A stretch of DNA of 64,000 nucleotides from Desulfosporosinus sp. FKB (GCF_002196705.1 NZ_NADJ01000034.1:62001-126000); one strand, 5' to 3'; numbered from the stretch's first letter, positions 43,869 to 52,653 are shown. The notes: a model not told the origin generated them from the sequence alone. Translations and numbers: made by a program.

Positions 43869-44751
43869 TAGATCTGAAAAATTCTTCGGCAAATTTCAGC
43901 CACAAATTTGCGGCATGTGGCAAGGAACGTCCTCTTTTCCAAATGATAGACATGCTATGAATGATTTGTGGTTCAGTTAATTGGACAGAGACTATACGAT
44001 TAGGGTCTAATTCGGAACAAACTGCGCTTGGTAAGAAAGCAATACCTAAATTTGCTGCTACCATTTGAGTCATTAGCTCAAGCTGAGACGTTTCAAAAAT
44101 GATGTTTGGAGAAAAACCAACATTCCTGCACTGGTTAATAATTTCATCGTGAAGACTAAAATCTTTACTATACAAAACAAAAGATTCATTAGCTAAGGCT
44201 GAGAGTTCAATGGATGGCAGCTTGCTTATGGGATTCTGTGAGGAGACGATAACAAAAAGAGGGTCCTTGGAAATAGAAATCGAGTCATAGTAGTGATGAT
44301 CTGGGACTATGCATACGACCCCAGCGTCCAGAGTACCGTCTTTTATAGCAATTGCCACTTTTTTGGAGCCATATTCAGACAAGCTAATCTCAATTAAAGG
44401 ATACTTTTGTTTAAACTCTCCTAATAATTCGGCAAATATGGTTGAGCTAGTTATTGGCAATAAACCAATTGAAATTTTCCCTTTTTCCATTTTGATTTTG
44501 TTTTCAAAATCGGTCGTTAAATTATGAAACATAACAACAACCTGTTGAGCTTGCTCTAAAAAAATAATTCCTGTATCTGTCAACTGGACGTACTTTGAGT
44601 TCCTATTAAATAGGGAAGTGCTAAGTTCAGTTTCCAAATCTTTAATCATTTTACTAATGGCGGATTGTGAGACATGGCAAACCAGAGCCGCTTTACTAAA
44701 GCTTTTTTGGCGAGCAACTTCGATAAAATATTCTAAATGTCGAATATCCAT
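43777..44751 (-). CDS. LysR-type regulator with a repeat-derived C-terminus
   Basis: The 324-residue protein starts at ATG 44751 with GGAGGTG upstream; 14 earlier codons lack support. The N-terminal HTH is MDIRHLEYFIEVARQKSFSKAALV...SQSAISKMIKDLE, followed by a substrate-binding domain (about 85-290). About 294 residues are native, and the last 30 (SELVQLKLTIGAS...) plus the TAG stop are encoded by the complement of repeat copy C, inserted at the original 3' end. The ligand and targets are unknown. It is divergent from a 36-codon frame at 44935. Confidence 0.9.
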   Translation of the reverse strand: MDIRHLEYFIEVARQKSFSKAALVCHVSQSAISKMIKDLETELSTSLFNRNSKYVQLTDTGIIFLEQAQQVVVMFHNLTTDFENKIKMEKGKISIGLLPITSSTIFAELLGEFKQKYPLIEISLSEYGSKKVAIAIKDGTLDAGVVCIVPDHHYYDSISISKDPLFVIVSSQNPISKLPSIELSALANESFVLYSKDFSLHDEIINQCRNVGFSPNIIFETSQLELMTQMVAANLGIAFLPSAVCSELDPNRIVSVQLTEPQIIHSMSIIWKRGRSLPHAANLWLKFAEEFFRSSELVQLKLTIGASVGDSTPTEARYGNHSHL

Positions 44752-44934
44752 TAGTAACACCTCCAAATACAGTCTAATATGAATTTCGATCATAGTAAAG
44801 ATTACAATTATATATTTTTTTTATGTTTTGCTGCGATTAGAATAAAGTCAGAACTAACAACAAAGGATAAAAAATGATTAACAAATAATTTCTCAAACGC
44901 GTTTGAATTATCTGGGAAAGGCTGTGATTTTTAA

Positions 44935-45045
44935 ATGAAAAAAGGTAGCAACCCAACGGTTAAAGATCATGAGGACAAGAGAAAGGAACCGTCAGATATT
45001 ACCCAAACAAAAGAATTTTGGTCGACTCTAGGAGTCATTAGTTAA
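44935..45045 (+). CDS. Very short open frame, possibly the remnant of the gene divergent from LysR
   Basis: Thirty-six codons, MKKGSNPTVKDHEDKRKEP... ending EFWSTLGVIS, follow GGGAAAGG at some distance. The polar N-terminus resembles the start of a larger protein. The frame stops 37 bases before the end of repeat copy D, so it may be a gene truncated by that insertion. Coding status is doubtful. Confidence 0.3.
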   Translation: MKKGSNPTVKDHEDKRKEPSDITQTKEFWSTLGVIS

Positions 45046-45081
45046 AGCTATTAAGTTTCTGGTTAGCTTCTGTTGTAACGA

Positions 45082-45193
45082 TGAAACTCGTGCAGTTAAG
45101 CTGAACATCGGGGCTTCAGATGGGGAATCTACCTCACCTGAAGTTAACGAAGGACCACCCACACTTATAGAAGTGGGGGGTCTTAAAAAATGG
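45082..45193 (-). repeat. Structured repeat, middle deleted (copy D, subfamily 2)
   Basis: On the minus strand it follows TTTTAT with CCATTTTTTAAGAC, P1 in the C-rich form (ACCCCCCACTT-CTAT-AAGTGTGGGT, imperfect), ACTTCAGGTGAGG...CATCTGAAGC as P2, then a degenerate end GTTCAGCTTAACTGCACGAG. P3 and P4 are absent. It is the most decayed of the subfamily 2 copies. Confidence 0.8.
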
Positions 45194-45288
45194 ATAAAAT
45201 TCTCATATAAAGAAAATGAGCAGCTAAATCTCATACTTAATCTCAAAAGAGTTTAAGCAACTCATTTTCCATGAATTAATCAACCTTG

Positions 45289-45320
45289 GAAAACTGAAGT
45301 GAATCGGCACTTCGGTTTTC
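45289..45320 (+). terminator. Terminator-like hairpin
   Basis: GAAAACTGAAGTG (45289-45301) pairs with CACTTCGGTTTTC (45308-45320) with one G-T pair, and AATTTAA follows. No gene precedes it now. Confidence 0.5.
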
Positions 45321-45344
45321 AATTTAACCACGTTAGCAAGAAGT

Positions 45345-45380
45345 CCCCTCCCTCAAATCGTCGCAACGATTAGGGAGGGG
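45345..45380. repeat. Compound inverted repeat
   Basis: CCCCTCCCT (45345-45353) and AGGGAGGGG (45372-45380) enclose a second hairpin AATCGT-CGCA-ACGATT. The role is unknown; it lies in a gene-free stretch. Confidence 0.5.
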
Positions 45381-45475
45381 ATGAATTTGCGGCCGAACAT
45401 CTAATTCTTCTAATCATATGCTTATACGTTGCCCGCTCTATACCTCACCGGAAAACTGGAATTAACCTCTTTGAT

Positions 45476-45498
45476 CCAATCGTAAGACTCTCCTTGAA
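45476..45498 (+). repeat. Structured repeat, 5'-end fragment (copy L)
   Basis: TTGAT followed by CCAATCGTAAGACTC. Only the left end remains. Confidence 0.6.
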
Positions 45499-45638
45499 AT
45501 GTGCATTAGAGAAAACCTAATAAGTTAGAGTTGTTTTGTAAACAATCATAAAGAAGGTAAAATAGATATAAGCATCATAGAATGAAAAAACTGTTGTCAA
45601 ATGATTAGGCAAAATTTTATAAAGGGGGACTATTGATT

Positions 45639-45941
45639 ATGAAAGATTTGCTTCGAAAAGGGCTGGCATTTGGTTTGGGATTAGCAGTTGTCAGCAGAGA
45701 ACAAATTGAAAAGTTTGTAGATGAGATGGTAAAAAGAGGAGAAGTAACCTCCTCAGAATCGAAGGATTTAATTCAGGAATTGCTCGAAAAAGGTGAAGCT
45801 CAAAGGAAGGAAATGAATAGCTCTATTCACAATCAATTAGAAAAAATGCTGAAAGAGCTGAATGTAGCCACAAAGGCAGATATTGAACGATTGGAAAAGC
45901 GCATTTCGGAATTAGAGGCTATCATTAAGAACCAGGAATAG
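45639..45941 (+). CDS. Phasin-like coiled-coil protein
   Basis: The 100-residue protein starts at ATG 45639, ten bases after AAAGGGGG. A short glycine-rich hydrophobic start (LLRKGLAFGLGLAVVS) is followed by helices with a leucine-rich coiled coil (about 60-98, ADIERLEKRISELEAIIKNQ). Similar proteins are labelled phasin family and often precede ubiB/aarF kinases, as here. A role at lipid or polymer surfaces is inferred from that pairing only. Confidence 0.75.
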   Translation: MKDLLRKGLAFGLGLAVVSREQIEKFVDEMVKRGEVTSSESKDLIQELLEKGEAQRKEMNSSIHNQLEKMLKELNVATKADIERLEKRISELEAIIKNQE

Positions 45942-46036
45942 CTGATTTCGGGAATTGCTGAATCAAAACTAATCTGCGAAGGGGTTAATTTTTTTCGACA
46001 AAGTAATGACTTTGATAGAGGGGACATTAGGACATT

Positions 46037-47716
46037 ATGATGATCGGGAAGAGAATTCGGCATTTAAAACGATATCGAGATGTTGCAAAGGTTCTCGCTC
46101 GCCATGGATTTGGCTTTTTTGTTGAGGAAATCGGACTTATTCACATGCTTTCTCTTCCCAAACGCCTTTTTACAGATTGGGAGGACATTGATCCCATGTC
46201 TATGGGAGAACGAGTACGTCAAGTTCTTGAAGAATTAGGTCCTGCCTACATTAAAATTGGTCAGATTGCCAGTACCCGCGCAGATATATTCCCGGAGGAG
46301 ATCATTGAGGAACTAGAAAAATTGCAGGATAATGTTCCTCCCTTTTCCTTTCAGGAAGTGCACCGGATTATTGAAGATGAATTGGGATCTCCGCTTGAAG
46401 AGATTTTTTCGATGTTTGAAGAAACAGCTATTGCCGCAGCTTCAATCGGGCAGGTGCATCTTGCCCAATTACGCAGCGGAGAGAAGGTCGCAGTAAAAGT
46501 TCAGCGTCCAAACATTAAGGATCTTATTGAAACGGATTTGGAAATTCTGCTTGATCTGGCGACTTTAGCAGAACATCGGATGGTTCGAATGGAACGCCTG
46601 CAATTGCGAGATGTTGTTGAAGAATTTGCCAAATCCTTGCGCAATGAACTGGATTATACTATTGAAGCACGTAATGCCGAAAAAATTGCTAAACAATTTA
46701 AAGATGATTCAAGTATTCATATCCCCGGGATATTCTGGGATTATTCAACCGGTAAAGTATTAACCATGGAATACGTGGAAGGTCTCAAGCTTAATTTGTA
46801 TGACGAGATTGATGCCAAGGGCTATGAACGCAAAGACATTGCTGACCGCCTGGTGAAAGCACTCTTTCATCAGGTATTAATTGAAGGATTCTTTCATGGA
46901 GATCCTCATCCCGGAAATATCTTCATCTTAGAAGGAGGAGTAATCTCCTTTATTGATTTTGGTATGGTGGGCAGACTTACTCAGGAAATGAAAAACAATT
47001 TTGCATCTATGGTCATTGCCATGATGCGTCAGAATACGGAAAGCATGATCCAGGCAATTTTAAGGATTGGCATAATTCCGGATGACGTAAATTTGCCGCT
47101 TCTCTCCAAGGATGTGGATGATTTGCGGGAAAAGTACATGGATGTTCCCATGAGTCGGATAAGTCTAGGCTTAGCCATTGGAGATCTTTTGGGGGTGGCC
47201 TATCGGCATCAGATTAGAATTCCTGCCGATTTTACCCTATTAGCAAAATGTTTATTGCTTTTAGAGGGGATTGTAGAGAAACTTGATCCACAGCTGAGTA
47301 TCATGGATATGGCTAAACCCTTTGGACTTCGTTTGCTCAAGGAGCGCTATCATCCGAAAACTGTTGCAGGACGAGTGTGGCATAACATCTCGGATTTTAG
47401 TGATCTTTTAGTTGATTTGCCAAAACAGATGAAGGCCTTAATGCGAGATGTTTTAAGAGGAAGAATTCATTTAGATGTAGGTATCCCCGAGCTCGATGTA
47501 TTTTTGCGCAGAATGGATCGGATTTCTAATCAGATTACCTTTAGTATTGTGTTATTGTCTTTTAGTATCGTAATGATGGGCTTAATCATTGCTTCAGCTT
47601 TAGGTCGGCAGCCAATCATGCTCTGGAAAATGCCAGCTATAGAAATAGGGTTTATTGCCGCGGCCTTGATGTTAGTCGGGCTGTTTATTTCCATATTCCG
47701 ATCCAGAAAGTTCTAA
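46037..47716 (+). CDS. ABC1/UbiB-family atypical kinase
   Basis: The 559-residue protein starts at ATG 46037 or 46040. The KxGQ motif is PAYIKIGQIASTRADIFPEEI (about 74-94), AAASIGQVHLAQL replaces the glycine-rich loop, VAVKVQRP holds the lysine, and HGDPHPGNIF (about 287) and FIDFGMVG (about 305) are catalytic-loop motifs. Two C-terminal transmembrane helices (about 497-519 and 530-552) anchor it. Members support quinone synthesis in other bacteria; here menaquinone-related function is inferred. Confidence 0.93.
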   Translation: MMIGKRIRHLKRYRDVAKVLARHGFGFFVEEIGLIHMLSLPKRLFTDWEDIDPMSMGERVRQVLEELGPAYIKIGQIASTRADIFPEEIIEELEKLQDNVPPFSFQEVHRIIEDELGSPLEEIFSMFEETAIAAASIGQVHLAQLRSGEKVAVKVQRPNIKDLIETDLEILLDLATLAEHRMVRMERLQLRDVVEEFAKSLRNELDYTIEARNAEKIAKQFKDDSSIHIPGIFWDYSTGKVLTMEYVEGLKLNLYDEIDAKGYERKDIADRLVKALFHQVLIEGFFHGDPHPGNIFILEGGVISFIDFGMVGRLTQEMKNNFASMVIAMMRQNTESMIQAILRIGIIPDDVNLPLLSKDVDDLREKYMDVPMSRISLGLAIGDLLGVAYRHQIRIPADFTLLAKCLLLLEGIVEKLDPQLSIMDMAKPFGLRLLKERYHPKTVAGRVWHNISDFSDLLVDLPKQMKALMRDVLRGRIHLDVGIPELDVFLRRMDRISNQITFSIVLLSFSIVMMGLIIASALGRQPIMLWKMPAIEIGFIAAALMLVGLFISIFRSRKF

Positions 47717-47795
47717 TATTACTTGTTTTTTGGTGCAATGAGTCCTGGAGTTGAAACTTCTGCTCATGGGTAACCTAAGTATGAGGTGAAAGACT

Positions 47796-48839
47796 GTGAC
47801 AGAAGAATTTGTTCCGCACCGTGTCTTTTTCGAACCATCAGCACTTGAATATCCTTTAGGGAGGCTTTTAGTAGAGGACTTTCGCAGAATGGGTGTTTCC
47901 GTGACCCCGACACCTTCTCACAACAGAGTCACAGGAATACCCGGAAATAATCCACCTCAGGCTTACCGTGAAGCAAAACGAACCTTGGTTATAGGCGTAA
48001 GGCGGGGTGGAAAATTTCAAACTTGTAAACCATCGGCACATTACCAACTGCCCTTAGTGACCAGCTGCCCTGGGATGTGCGAATATTGCTATTTGTCGAC
48101 GACCTTGGGGAAGAAACCTTATGTGCGAGTTTATGTGAATATAGAAGAGATCTTGGAAATTGCCTCTAAGCTAATTCAAGAGCGTTCACCCGTAATCACT
48201 TTTTTTGAAGGAGCTGCGACATCTGATCCCATTCCTGTAGAGAGATATACAGGCGCTCTAAAACAGACCATTAATTTCTTTGGTTTAAATCAATATGGGC
48301 GTTTTCGTTTCGTAACGAAATTTACTGATGTGGATTCCTTGCTTTCAGCTCGTCACGAAGGGCATACACGCTTTCGCTTCAGCCTGAATTGCGATTATGT
48401 TGTGAGCAGGTTTGAACATTTGACACCTTCTCCCGAACAACGAATTATTGCTTCCGGTAAGGTACTTAAGGCAGGTTATCCCTTAGGTTTTATTATTGCG
48501 CCTATTTTCAAGTTTTCCGGCTGGAAAGAGGAATATGAACATTTATTGGAGAGAACAGCGGAGGAATTAACACGTCTGGCTCCTAAGGGATGGTCTCCAG
48601 AGCAGCTGACCTTTGAGTTTATTTCCCATCGGTACACTTTGAAAGCGAAAGCAACAATTCTTGAGATTTACCCCAATTCTTCATTGCCTATGACAGAGGA
48701 GGAACGTAAGTTTAAATATGGCCAGTTTGGCTATGGAAAATATATTTATCCTAATGAAGATCTCGAAGAGTTAAAAGAATTCTTCAGAGAACAAGCAGAT
48801 ACCTATTTTCCTATGGCTAGAGTGGAATATTTTATCTAA
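47796..48839 (+). CDS. splB: Spore photoproduct lyase
   Basis: The 347-residue radical SAM enzyme starts at GTG 47796 after GAGGTG. The cluster motif is CPGMCEYCYL (about 91-100), preceded by SAHYQLPLVTSCPG. FEGAATSDPIPVE and FIAPIFKFSGWKEEY match SplB. It repairs the thymine dimer of spore DNA during germination, consistent with a spore former. Cysteine 140-type chemistry cannot be verified by position here. Confidence 0.93.
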   Translation: MTEEFVPHRVFFEPSALEYPLGRLLVEDFRRMGVSVTPTPSHNRVTGIPGNNPPQAYREAKRTLVIGVRRGGKFQTCKPSAHYQLPLVTSCPGMCEYCYLSTTLGKKPYVRVYVNIEEILEIASKLIQERSPVITFFEGAATSDPIPVERYTGALKQTINFFGLNQYGRFRFVTKFTDVDSLLSARHEGHTRFRFSLNCDYVVSRFEHLTPSPEQRIIASGKVLKAGYPLGFIIAPIFKFSGWKEEYEHLLERTAEELTRLAPKGWSPEQLTFEFISHRYTLKAKATILEIYPNSSLPMTEEERKFKYGQFGYGKYIYPNEDLEELKEFFREQADTYFPMARVEYFI

Positions 48840-48926
48840 CCCTTAACGAGGTTGTTATAGAATGAACCCGCAATAGCAATTTACTCAAGCATTTTGTATA
48901 AAGTGATTCCGGAATAAAGTAAAAAG

Positions 48927-48994
48927 GCCTGAAAGACATTAATTAAACTGCTCCCGGTCAAGAAGGGGAGCATACCATTAGGCGTCTTTCAGGC
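48927..48994. terminator. Nested hairpin after splB
   Basis: An outer stem GCCTGAAAGAC (48927-48937) with GTCTTTCAGGC (48984-48994) encloses an inner stem GCTCCC (48950-48955) with GGGAGC (48966-48971). It lacks a T tract and ends right next to the TTTAT that precedes repeat copy E. It may act as terminator for splB or lutC. Confidence 0.5.
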
Positions 48995-49002
48995 TAATTT
49001 AT

Positions 49003-49183
49003 CTGGTCACAAGACTCCCGCTTCTACAAGTAGGAGTAGTTCCCTTATCTTGCTTCGGTGGAGGTAGAGCCCATCCTTCAGCGCGATAGCATTTGTTATG
49101 GGCTAGGCGCTTATGGCGAAAGTGTCCACAGGACACTTTCGTCACCGAAGCCCCGATGTTCAGCTTTAGCTGAACGAGCTCAC
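49003..49183 (+). repeat. Structured repeat, full length (copy E, subfamily 1)
   Basis: It follows TTTAT. P1 is CTCCCGCTTCTACAAGTAGGAG, P2 arms are GCTTCGGTG and CACCGAAGC about 85 bases apart, P3 is AGCGC...GGCGCT, P4 is a perfect CGAAAGTGTCC/GGACACTTTCG with loop ACA, the terminal hairpin is GTTCAGC-TTTA-GCTGAAC, and the end is GAGCTCAC. It is the best reference copy of subfamily 1. Confidence 0.92.
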
Positions 49184-49248
49184 TTATAAAAACGTATAAA
49201 TATTCATTATGCAACGGTCACTTGGTTCCAAGAAGTTAACTTTAGAGA

Positions 49249-49962
49249 TCAGTCACTTGAATTTGAAGCCGTGTCCTCAGAATCGTCAATGAGAAGAACG
49301 TAAACTTCTATCGGGCCATGTACACCAATGGACAGATCCATTTCAATATCCGAGGTCCGGCTGGGCCCAGTAATAAACTCCAGCGCTGCCGGTGGGTTCT
49401 CCAGGGCAGAAACTTCAGAGAGGATTTCAGCGATGGTATTTCTGATTTTTGACGTTTCCATAACCGTCAGGTGACGGGGAGGAAGCAAGCTAACGGCCCG
49501 ACCCCGCTGAGGATTGCTGCTGGTTACGATGGTGCCGGAGAGAGCAACCCCCCAGTCCGCTCCTGTCACGCCAAGTTCAGCCTGAGCAGCTAATTGGTGT
49601 CGGTCTTGAGGGGAGGGGGCCGCTTGTGAATAGCGGGCCAGTGGCCAGTTTAAGGTTGTAAACGCGGATTCGGCAAATGCTGGGAGCAGGTTCCAGCTAA
49701 CTATCGTTCCTTGATTGGTGGTTTGAGCAAAGGAAAGATCGCCGAACCATTCTTGGAGACATTGGATCGCTTCATCCGGTGATTTAACAATGGCTCCTTT
49801 ACCGCCTAAAGCTTGCCAATTATCAAGAAAGGTTCTTACCCGCTCTTGACTTGAGACTTGGAAAGAAGGAACATCGAACGCTGCTGGTTCTGGAGCTGAT
49901 TGGGGAGTGGAGCGCCCAAGTTTTGATGCCAGGAGACTAATAAAATCGTTAGTGTTGGTCAT
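49249..49962 (-). CDS. lutC: Lactate utilisation protein C (LUD domain)
   Basis: The 237-residue protein starts at ATG 49962, about 10 bases after GAGGTG. The LUD domain (about 60-225) includes GVTGADWGVALSGTIVTSS, SLLPPRHLTVM and the C-terminal ITGPSRTSDIEMDLSIGVHGPIEVYVLLID. LutC acts with LutA and LutB in oxidation of L-lactate to pyruvate in the cytoplasm. Last gene of the lutABC transcript. Confidence 0.93.
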   Translation of the reverse strand: MTNTNDFISLLASKLGRSTPQSAPEPAAFDVPSFQVSSQERVRTFLDNWQALGGKGAIVKSPDEAIQCLQEWFGDLSFAQTTNQGTIVSWNLLPAFAESAFTTLNWPLARYSQAAPSPQDRHQLAAQAELGVTGADWGVALSGTIVTSSNPQRGRAVSLLPPRHLTVMETSKIRNTIAEILSEVSALENPPAALEFITGPSRTSDIEMDLSIGVHGPIEVYVLLIDDSEDTASNSSD

Positions 49963-49980
49963 TATTGATCTCACCTCGTC

Positions 49981-51423
49981 TTACTCTTTGGAGTTGGGAG
50001 TAGGGATGGTCCCTTTGTGTTTTGCTTCGGCCCAGAGGTACATAAAGGATTTTGAAGCAACTTTAGGCAAGGTCTTGCTTTTGGTCCAATTGGAGAGAGG
50101 AGGCGGACCGCTGACAATCCGGTCATGCTGCACAAAGGGAAACTGAAACCTCGCACCTAGACGCAGAGCCTGACGCAAGGTTTTTTCATGAGTAAACATA
50201 TAACGATAGGCTTGGAATATTCGTTTTTCAATTTGAGGAGTGTGGCCTGTCATGGTCTTGCGGGCTCTAAGTTTAACCAGAAGGTCATGAAGAGGAATAC
50301 GCACAGGACAGGCTTCGGTACAAGCACCGCAAAGAGAAGAAAAGTAGGGCAGATGCCCCCATTTTTCCCAATCGTTTTCCAGGAGGGGTGTGATGACGGA
50401 GCCTATCGGTCCGGCATAAACAGATCCGTAAGCATGTCCTCCAATTTGGCGGTAAACAGGGCAGACGTTAAAGCAAGCTCCGCAGCGAATACATTTTAAG
50501 GACTGACGGAAGGTGGGATCACCAAGGATTTCAGAACGGTTATGATCTAAAATGACAAGATGAAATTCTTCTGGTCCATCAGCATCGGTTGATTGTTTGG
50601 GAGGCGTAAGAATTGTTGTATAACTGGAAAGACGCTGTCCCGTCGCACTTCGGCCGAGGAGATTGAGTAAGACGCTGAGTTCACGGAAGGAGGGTACAAT
50701 GCGCTCCATCCCCATAAGAGTAATCTGGACACGGGGCAGGGTGCTTACCATGCGCCCGTTTCCTTCATTGGTAACCATTGTGATACTGCCTGTCTCTGCG
50801 ACGGCAAAGTTACACCCAGTAATTCCAATATCACCCTGTAGAAATTTCTGACGCATTTGCTGGCGCACAAACTTTGTGAGGGTGGGTGTATCTGAACTAA
50901 GAGGGTGGCCTGCGAGAGGTTCAAAGATTTCGGCAACTTGTTGGCGGGTTTTATGCATAGCAGGAACGATAATATGAGAAGGTACTTCTCCGGCAACTTG
51001 TAGTATGTATTCTCCCAAGTCTGTCTCAACAACACTGATGCCGTCCTTTTCCAAGACTTTGTTAAGATGAATTTCTTCCGAAACCATTGATTTCGATTTA
51101 ATAATCGTTTTGGCGCCATGGTCGCGGGCAATCTTACTCACAATGTCAACGGCTTCAGAAGGAGTTTGGGCAAGATGGACGTGGCCCCCGTTTTTTTCAA
51201 CTTGTGTTATGAGTTGTTTGAGATAATAGTCCAAATTGGCAATAACATGGGAACGAATAGTATCCCCGGCTAAGCGCCACTTCTCCCAATCTCCCAGCTC
51301 ATCCGCTGCATTGTATTTGTTATGGCGCAAACGGTCTGTGGCTCGCCGAGTCGCTTTGCGCAAAAAGTCGTTGGTGAGAGCATTATCGACTCTTTTTTCA
51401 ACGATAGGTTTATATGTGGACAT
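49981..51423 (-). CDS. lutB: Lactate utilisation protein B (LUD plus ferredoxin domain)
   Basis: The 480-residue protein has an N-terminal LUD domain (about 65-290; GITGCNFAVAETGSITMVTNEGN) and a 4Fe-4S dicluster region with CIRCGACFNVCPVYR (about 306-320) and CGACTEACPVRIPL (about 360). The C-terminus is the usual LutB tail. It is the electron-transferring core of the lactate oxidase complex. Its first 14 bases overlap the end of lutA, showing translational coupling. Confidence 0.94.
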   Translation of the reverse strand: MSTYKPIVEKRVDNALTNDFLRKATRRATDRLRHNKYNAADELGDWEKWRLAGDTIRSHVIANLDYYLKQLITQVEKNGGHVHLAQTPSEAVDIVSKIARDHGAKTIIKSKSMVSEEIHLNKVLEKDGISVVETDLGEYILQVAGEVPSHIIVPAMHKTRQQVAEIFEPLAGHPLSSDTPTLTKFVRQQMRQKFLQGDIGITGCNFAVAETGSITMVTNEGNGRMVSTLPRVQITLMGMERIVPSFRELSVLLNLLGRSATGQRLSSYTTILTPPKQSTDADGPEEFHLVILDHNRSEILGDPTFRQSLKCIRCGACFNVCPVYRQIGGHAYGSVYAGPIGSVITPLLENDWEKWGHLPYFSSLCGACTEACPVRIPLHDLLVKLRARKTMTGHTPQIEKRIFQAYRYMFTHEKTLRQALRLGARFQFPFVQHDRIVSGPPPLSNWTKSKTLPKVASKSFMYLWAEAKHKGTIPTPNSKE

Positions 51424-52147
51424 TCTTCATTCCCTCCCCAAGTAACTGAATAATATGCATAGTTTTAATCGGTTTATTGATTTTCTCCAGATAACCAGAG
51501 ATATTCATGAGGCAGCCCATATCCAGACCGAGCAGCAGATCGGCTCCCGATTCTAAAACGTGTTCCGCCTTTTCGGCGACCATCGCTTCAGAAATTTTTG
51601 GCATCTTGACCGAAAAGGTTCCGCCAAAACCACAACACAATTGGGATTCGGGCAAGGGAAGAAGTTCAAGATCTTGAACATGTTCAATCAGGGTAAGGGG
51701 AGCATCTTTAATTCCTAGAAGCCTGGTGGCATGACAGGAAGGATGATAGGTGGCTTTGGCCTTATATTTGGCCCCTAAATCAGGTTTATGCAAGACATCA
51801 ACAATGAATTGAGTAAATTCATAGCTTTTGTGAATCAAGTCTTCGGCCTTAGCAAGATAAACTGGATCATTTTCAAAAAGAAACGGATAGTAATGATGGA
51901 TCATAGCTATGCATGATCCACTCGGTCCGACGACAACTTCGCTCTTCTCAAAGGCATCAATAAGTGTACGAGCTACCTCCCGGGCATCATCGAAATAACC
52001 GGAATTAAAGGCAATTTGGCCGCAGCAGGCTTGTCCATCGGGCACATCAACGGTATGCCCCAAGTATGTAAGAATTTTTGCCATCGTCAGATCAACGTCC
52101 GGATAAAGAGCATTCGCCAGACAGGTGGCAAAGAGGGAAACTTTCAT
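51410..52147 (-). CDS. lutA: Lactate utilisation protein A (CCG-domain Fe-S protein)
   Basis: The 245-residue protein starts at ATG 52147 (AGGGATGG upstream). Two cysteine-rich CCG domains are seen: PDGQACCGQIAFNSGY (about 36-51) and QLCCGFGGTFSVKMP (about 165-179), with YHPSCHATRLLG between. It is the GlpC-like subunit of the LutABC system. First gene of the operon; no permease gene is attached. Confidence 0.94.
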   Translation of the reverse strand: MKVSLFATCLANALYPDVDLTMAKILTYLGHTVDVPDGQACCGQIAFNSGYFDDAREVARTLIDAFEKSEVVVGPSGSCIAMIHHYYPFLFENDPVYLAKAEDLIHKSYEFTQFIVDVLHKPDLGAKYKAKATYHPSCHATRLLGIKDAPLTLIEHVQDLELLPLPESQLCCGFGGTFSVKMPKISEAMVAEKAEHVLESGADLLLGLDMGCLMNISGYLEKINKPIKTMHIIQLLGEGMKNVHI

Positions 52148-52272
52148 AACTGACCATCCCTTCGTTAAAACTATTCACGCATAGTATAAAGTTAGTATTT
52201 CCTAAAACTATGAGTTTTGATGCGGTAGGAATGGCTTTTTGATGGATTTGTCTGCGGGAATGACTTTAAATG

Positions 52273-52315
52273 CAAAGGAGAAGCTTAGGCAAAATAAGCC
52301 TAAACTTCTCCTTTG
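52273..52315 (-). terminator. Terminator of the 56-residue gene
   Basis: CAAAGGAGAAGCTTAGGC (52273-52290) pairs with GCCTAAACTTCTCCTTTG (52298-52315) with one mismatch around loop AAAATAA. It lies between that small gene and lutA, and in the minus direction a short T-rich tail follows. Confidence 0.75.
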
Positions 52316-52414
52316 TATTACTGGAATTAATGGCAAAAGAATCAACTCTCATAACATAGATCGAGTACATAGCTCTTTATGAGCAAGAATGAACCTTTAA
52401 GATAAAAGACTTCA

Positions 52415-52585
52415 TTAGCCAAGGATAGGAACATTGGGTTCATTATACCAAATTGAAATTACAGTTGTTGATCCTGTACTTTGAGTAATATTAACAACTT
52501 TAACCCAACTGTTATCCTCGAACCATTGATTAATTTCTTTTTCCAGAATTCTTGGATCGGGGGAAGTGAAAATCTTTACATTCAT
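52415..52585 (-). CDS. Small hypothetical protein (56 residues)
   Basis: The frame reads MNVKIFTSPDPRILEKEINQ and ends with STTVISIWYNEPNVPILG. An N-terminal beta strand, a helix (about 10-24) and two strands suggest a compact alpha/beta fold. Its own terminator and conserved-looking composition favour a real gene, although the ribosome binding site (AAAGGAC) is weak. It lies upstream of lutABC in the same direction but is separated by that terminator. No family recognised. Confidence 0.6.
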   Translation of the reverse strand: MNVKIFTSPDPRILEKEINQWFEDNSWVKVVNITQSTGSTTVISIWYNEPNVPILG

Positions 52586-52630
52586 AGGGGTTAGTTCGTC
52601 CTTTCGATGAAATATTAACGTTCTTTTGGT

Positions 52631-52653
52631 AGTAAACTCGTTCAGCTAAAGCT
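52631..52653 (-). repeat. Structured repeat, terminal fragment (copy N)
   Basis: On the minus strand, AGCTTTAGCTGAACGAGTTTAC, the last part of the terminal hairpin and end, remains just upstream of the 56-residue gene, where it may lie in the promoter. Confidence 0.6.

Larger units (their letters stand above)
44752..45638. other. Intergenic stretch between LysR and phasin-like gene
   Basis: This 887-base stretch holds the short frame at 44935, repeat copies D and L, a terminator-like hairpin at 45289-45320, and a compound hairpin at 45345-45380 (CCCCTCCCT with AGGGAGGGG, enclosing AATCGT-CGCA-ACGATT). No other gene is apparent. It looks like decayed DNA with several insertions. Confidence 0.6.
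48840..49248. other. Gene-free stretch after splB
   Basis: It holds the nested hairpin at 48927-48994 and the whole repeat copy E. The remaining bases show nothing coding. Confidence 0.6.
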
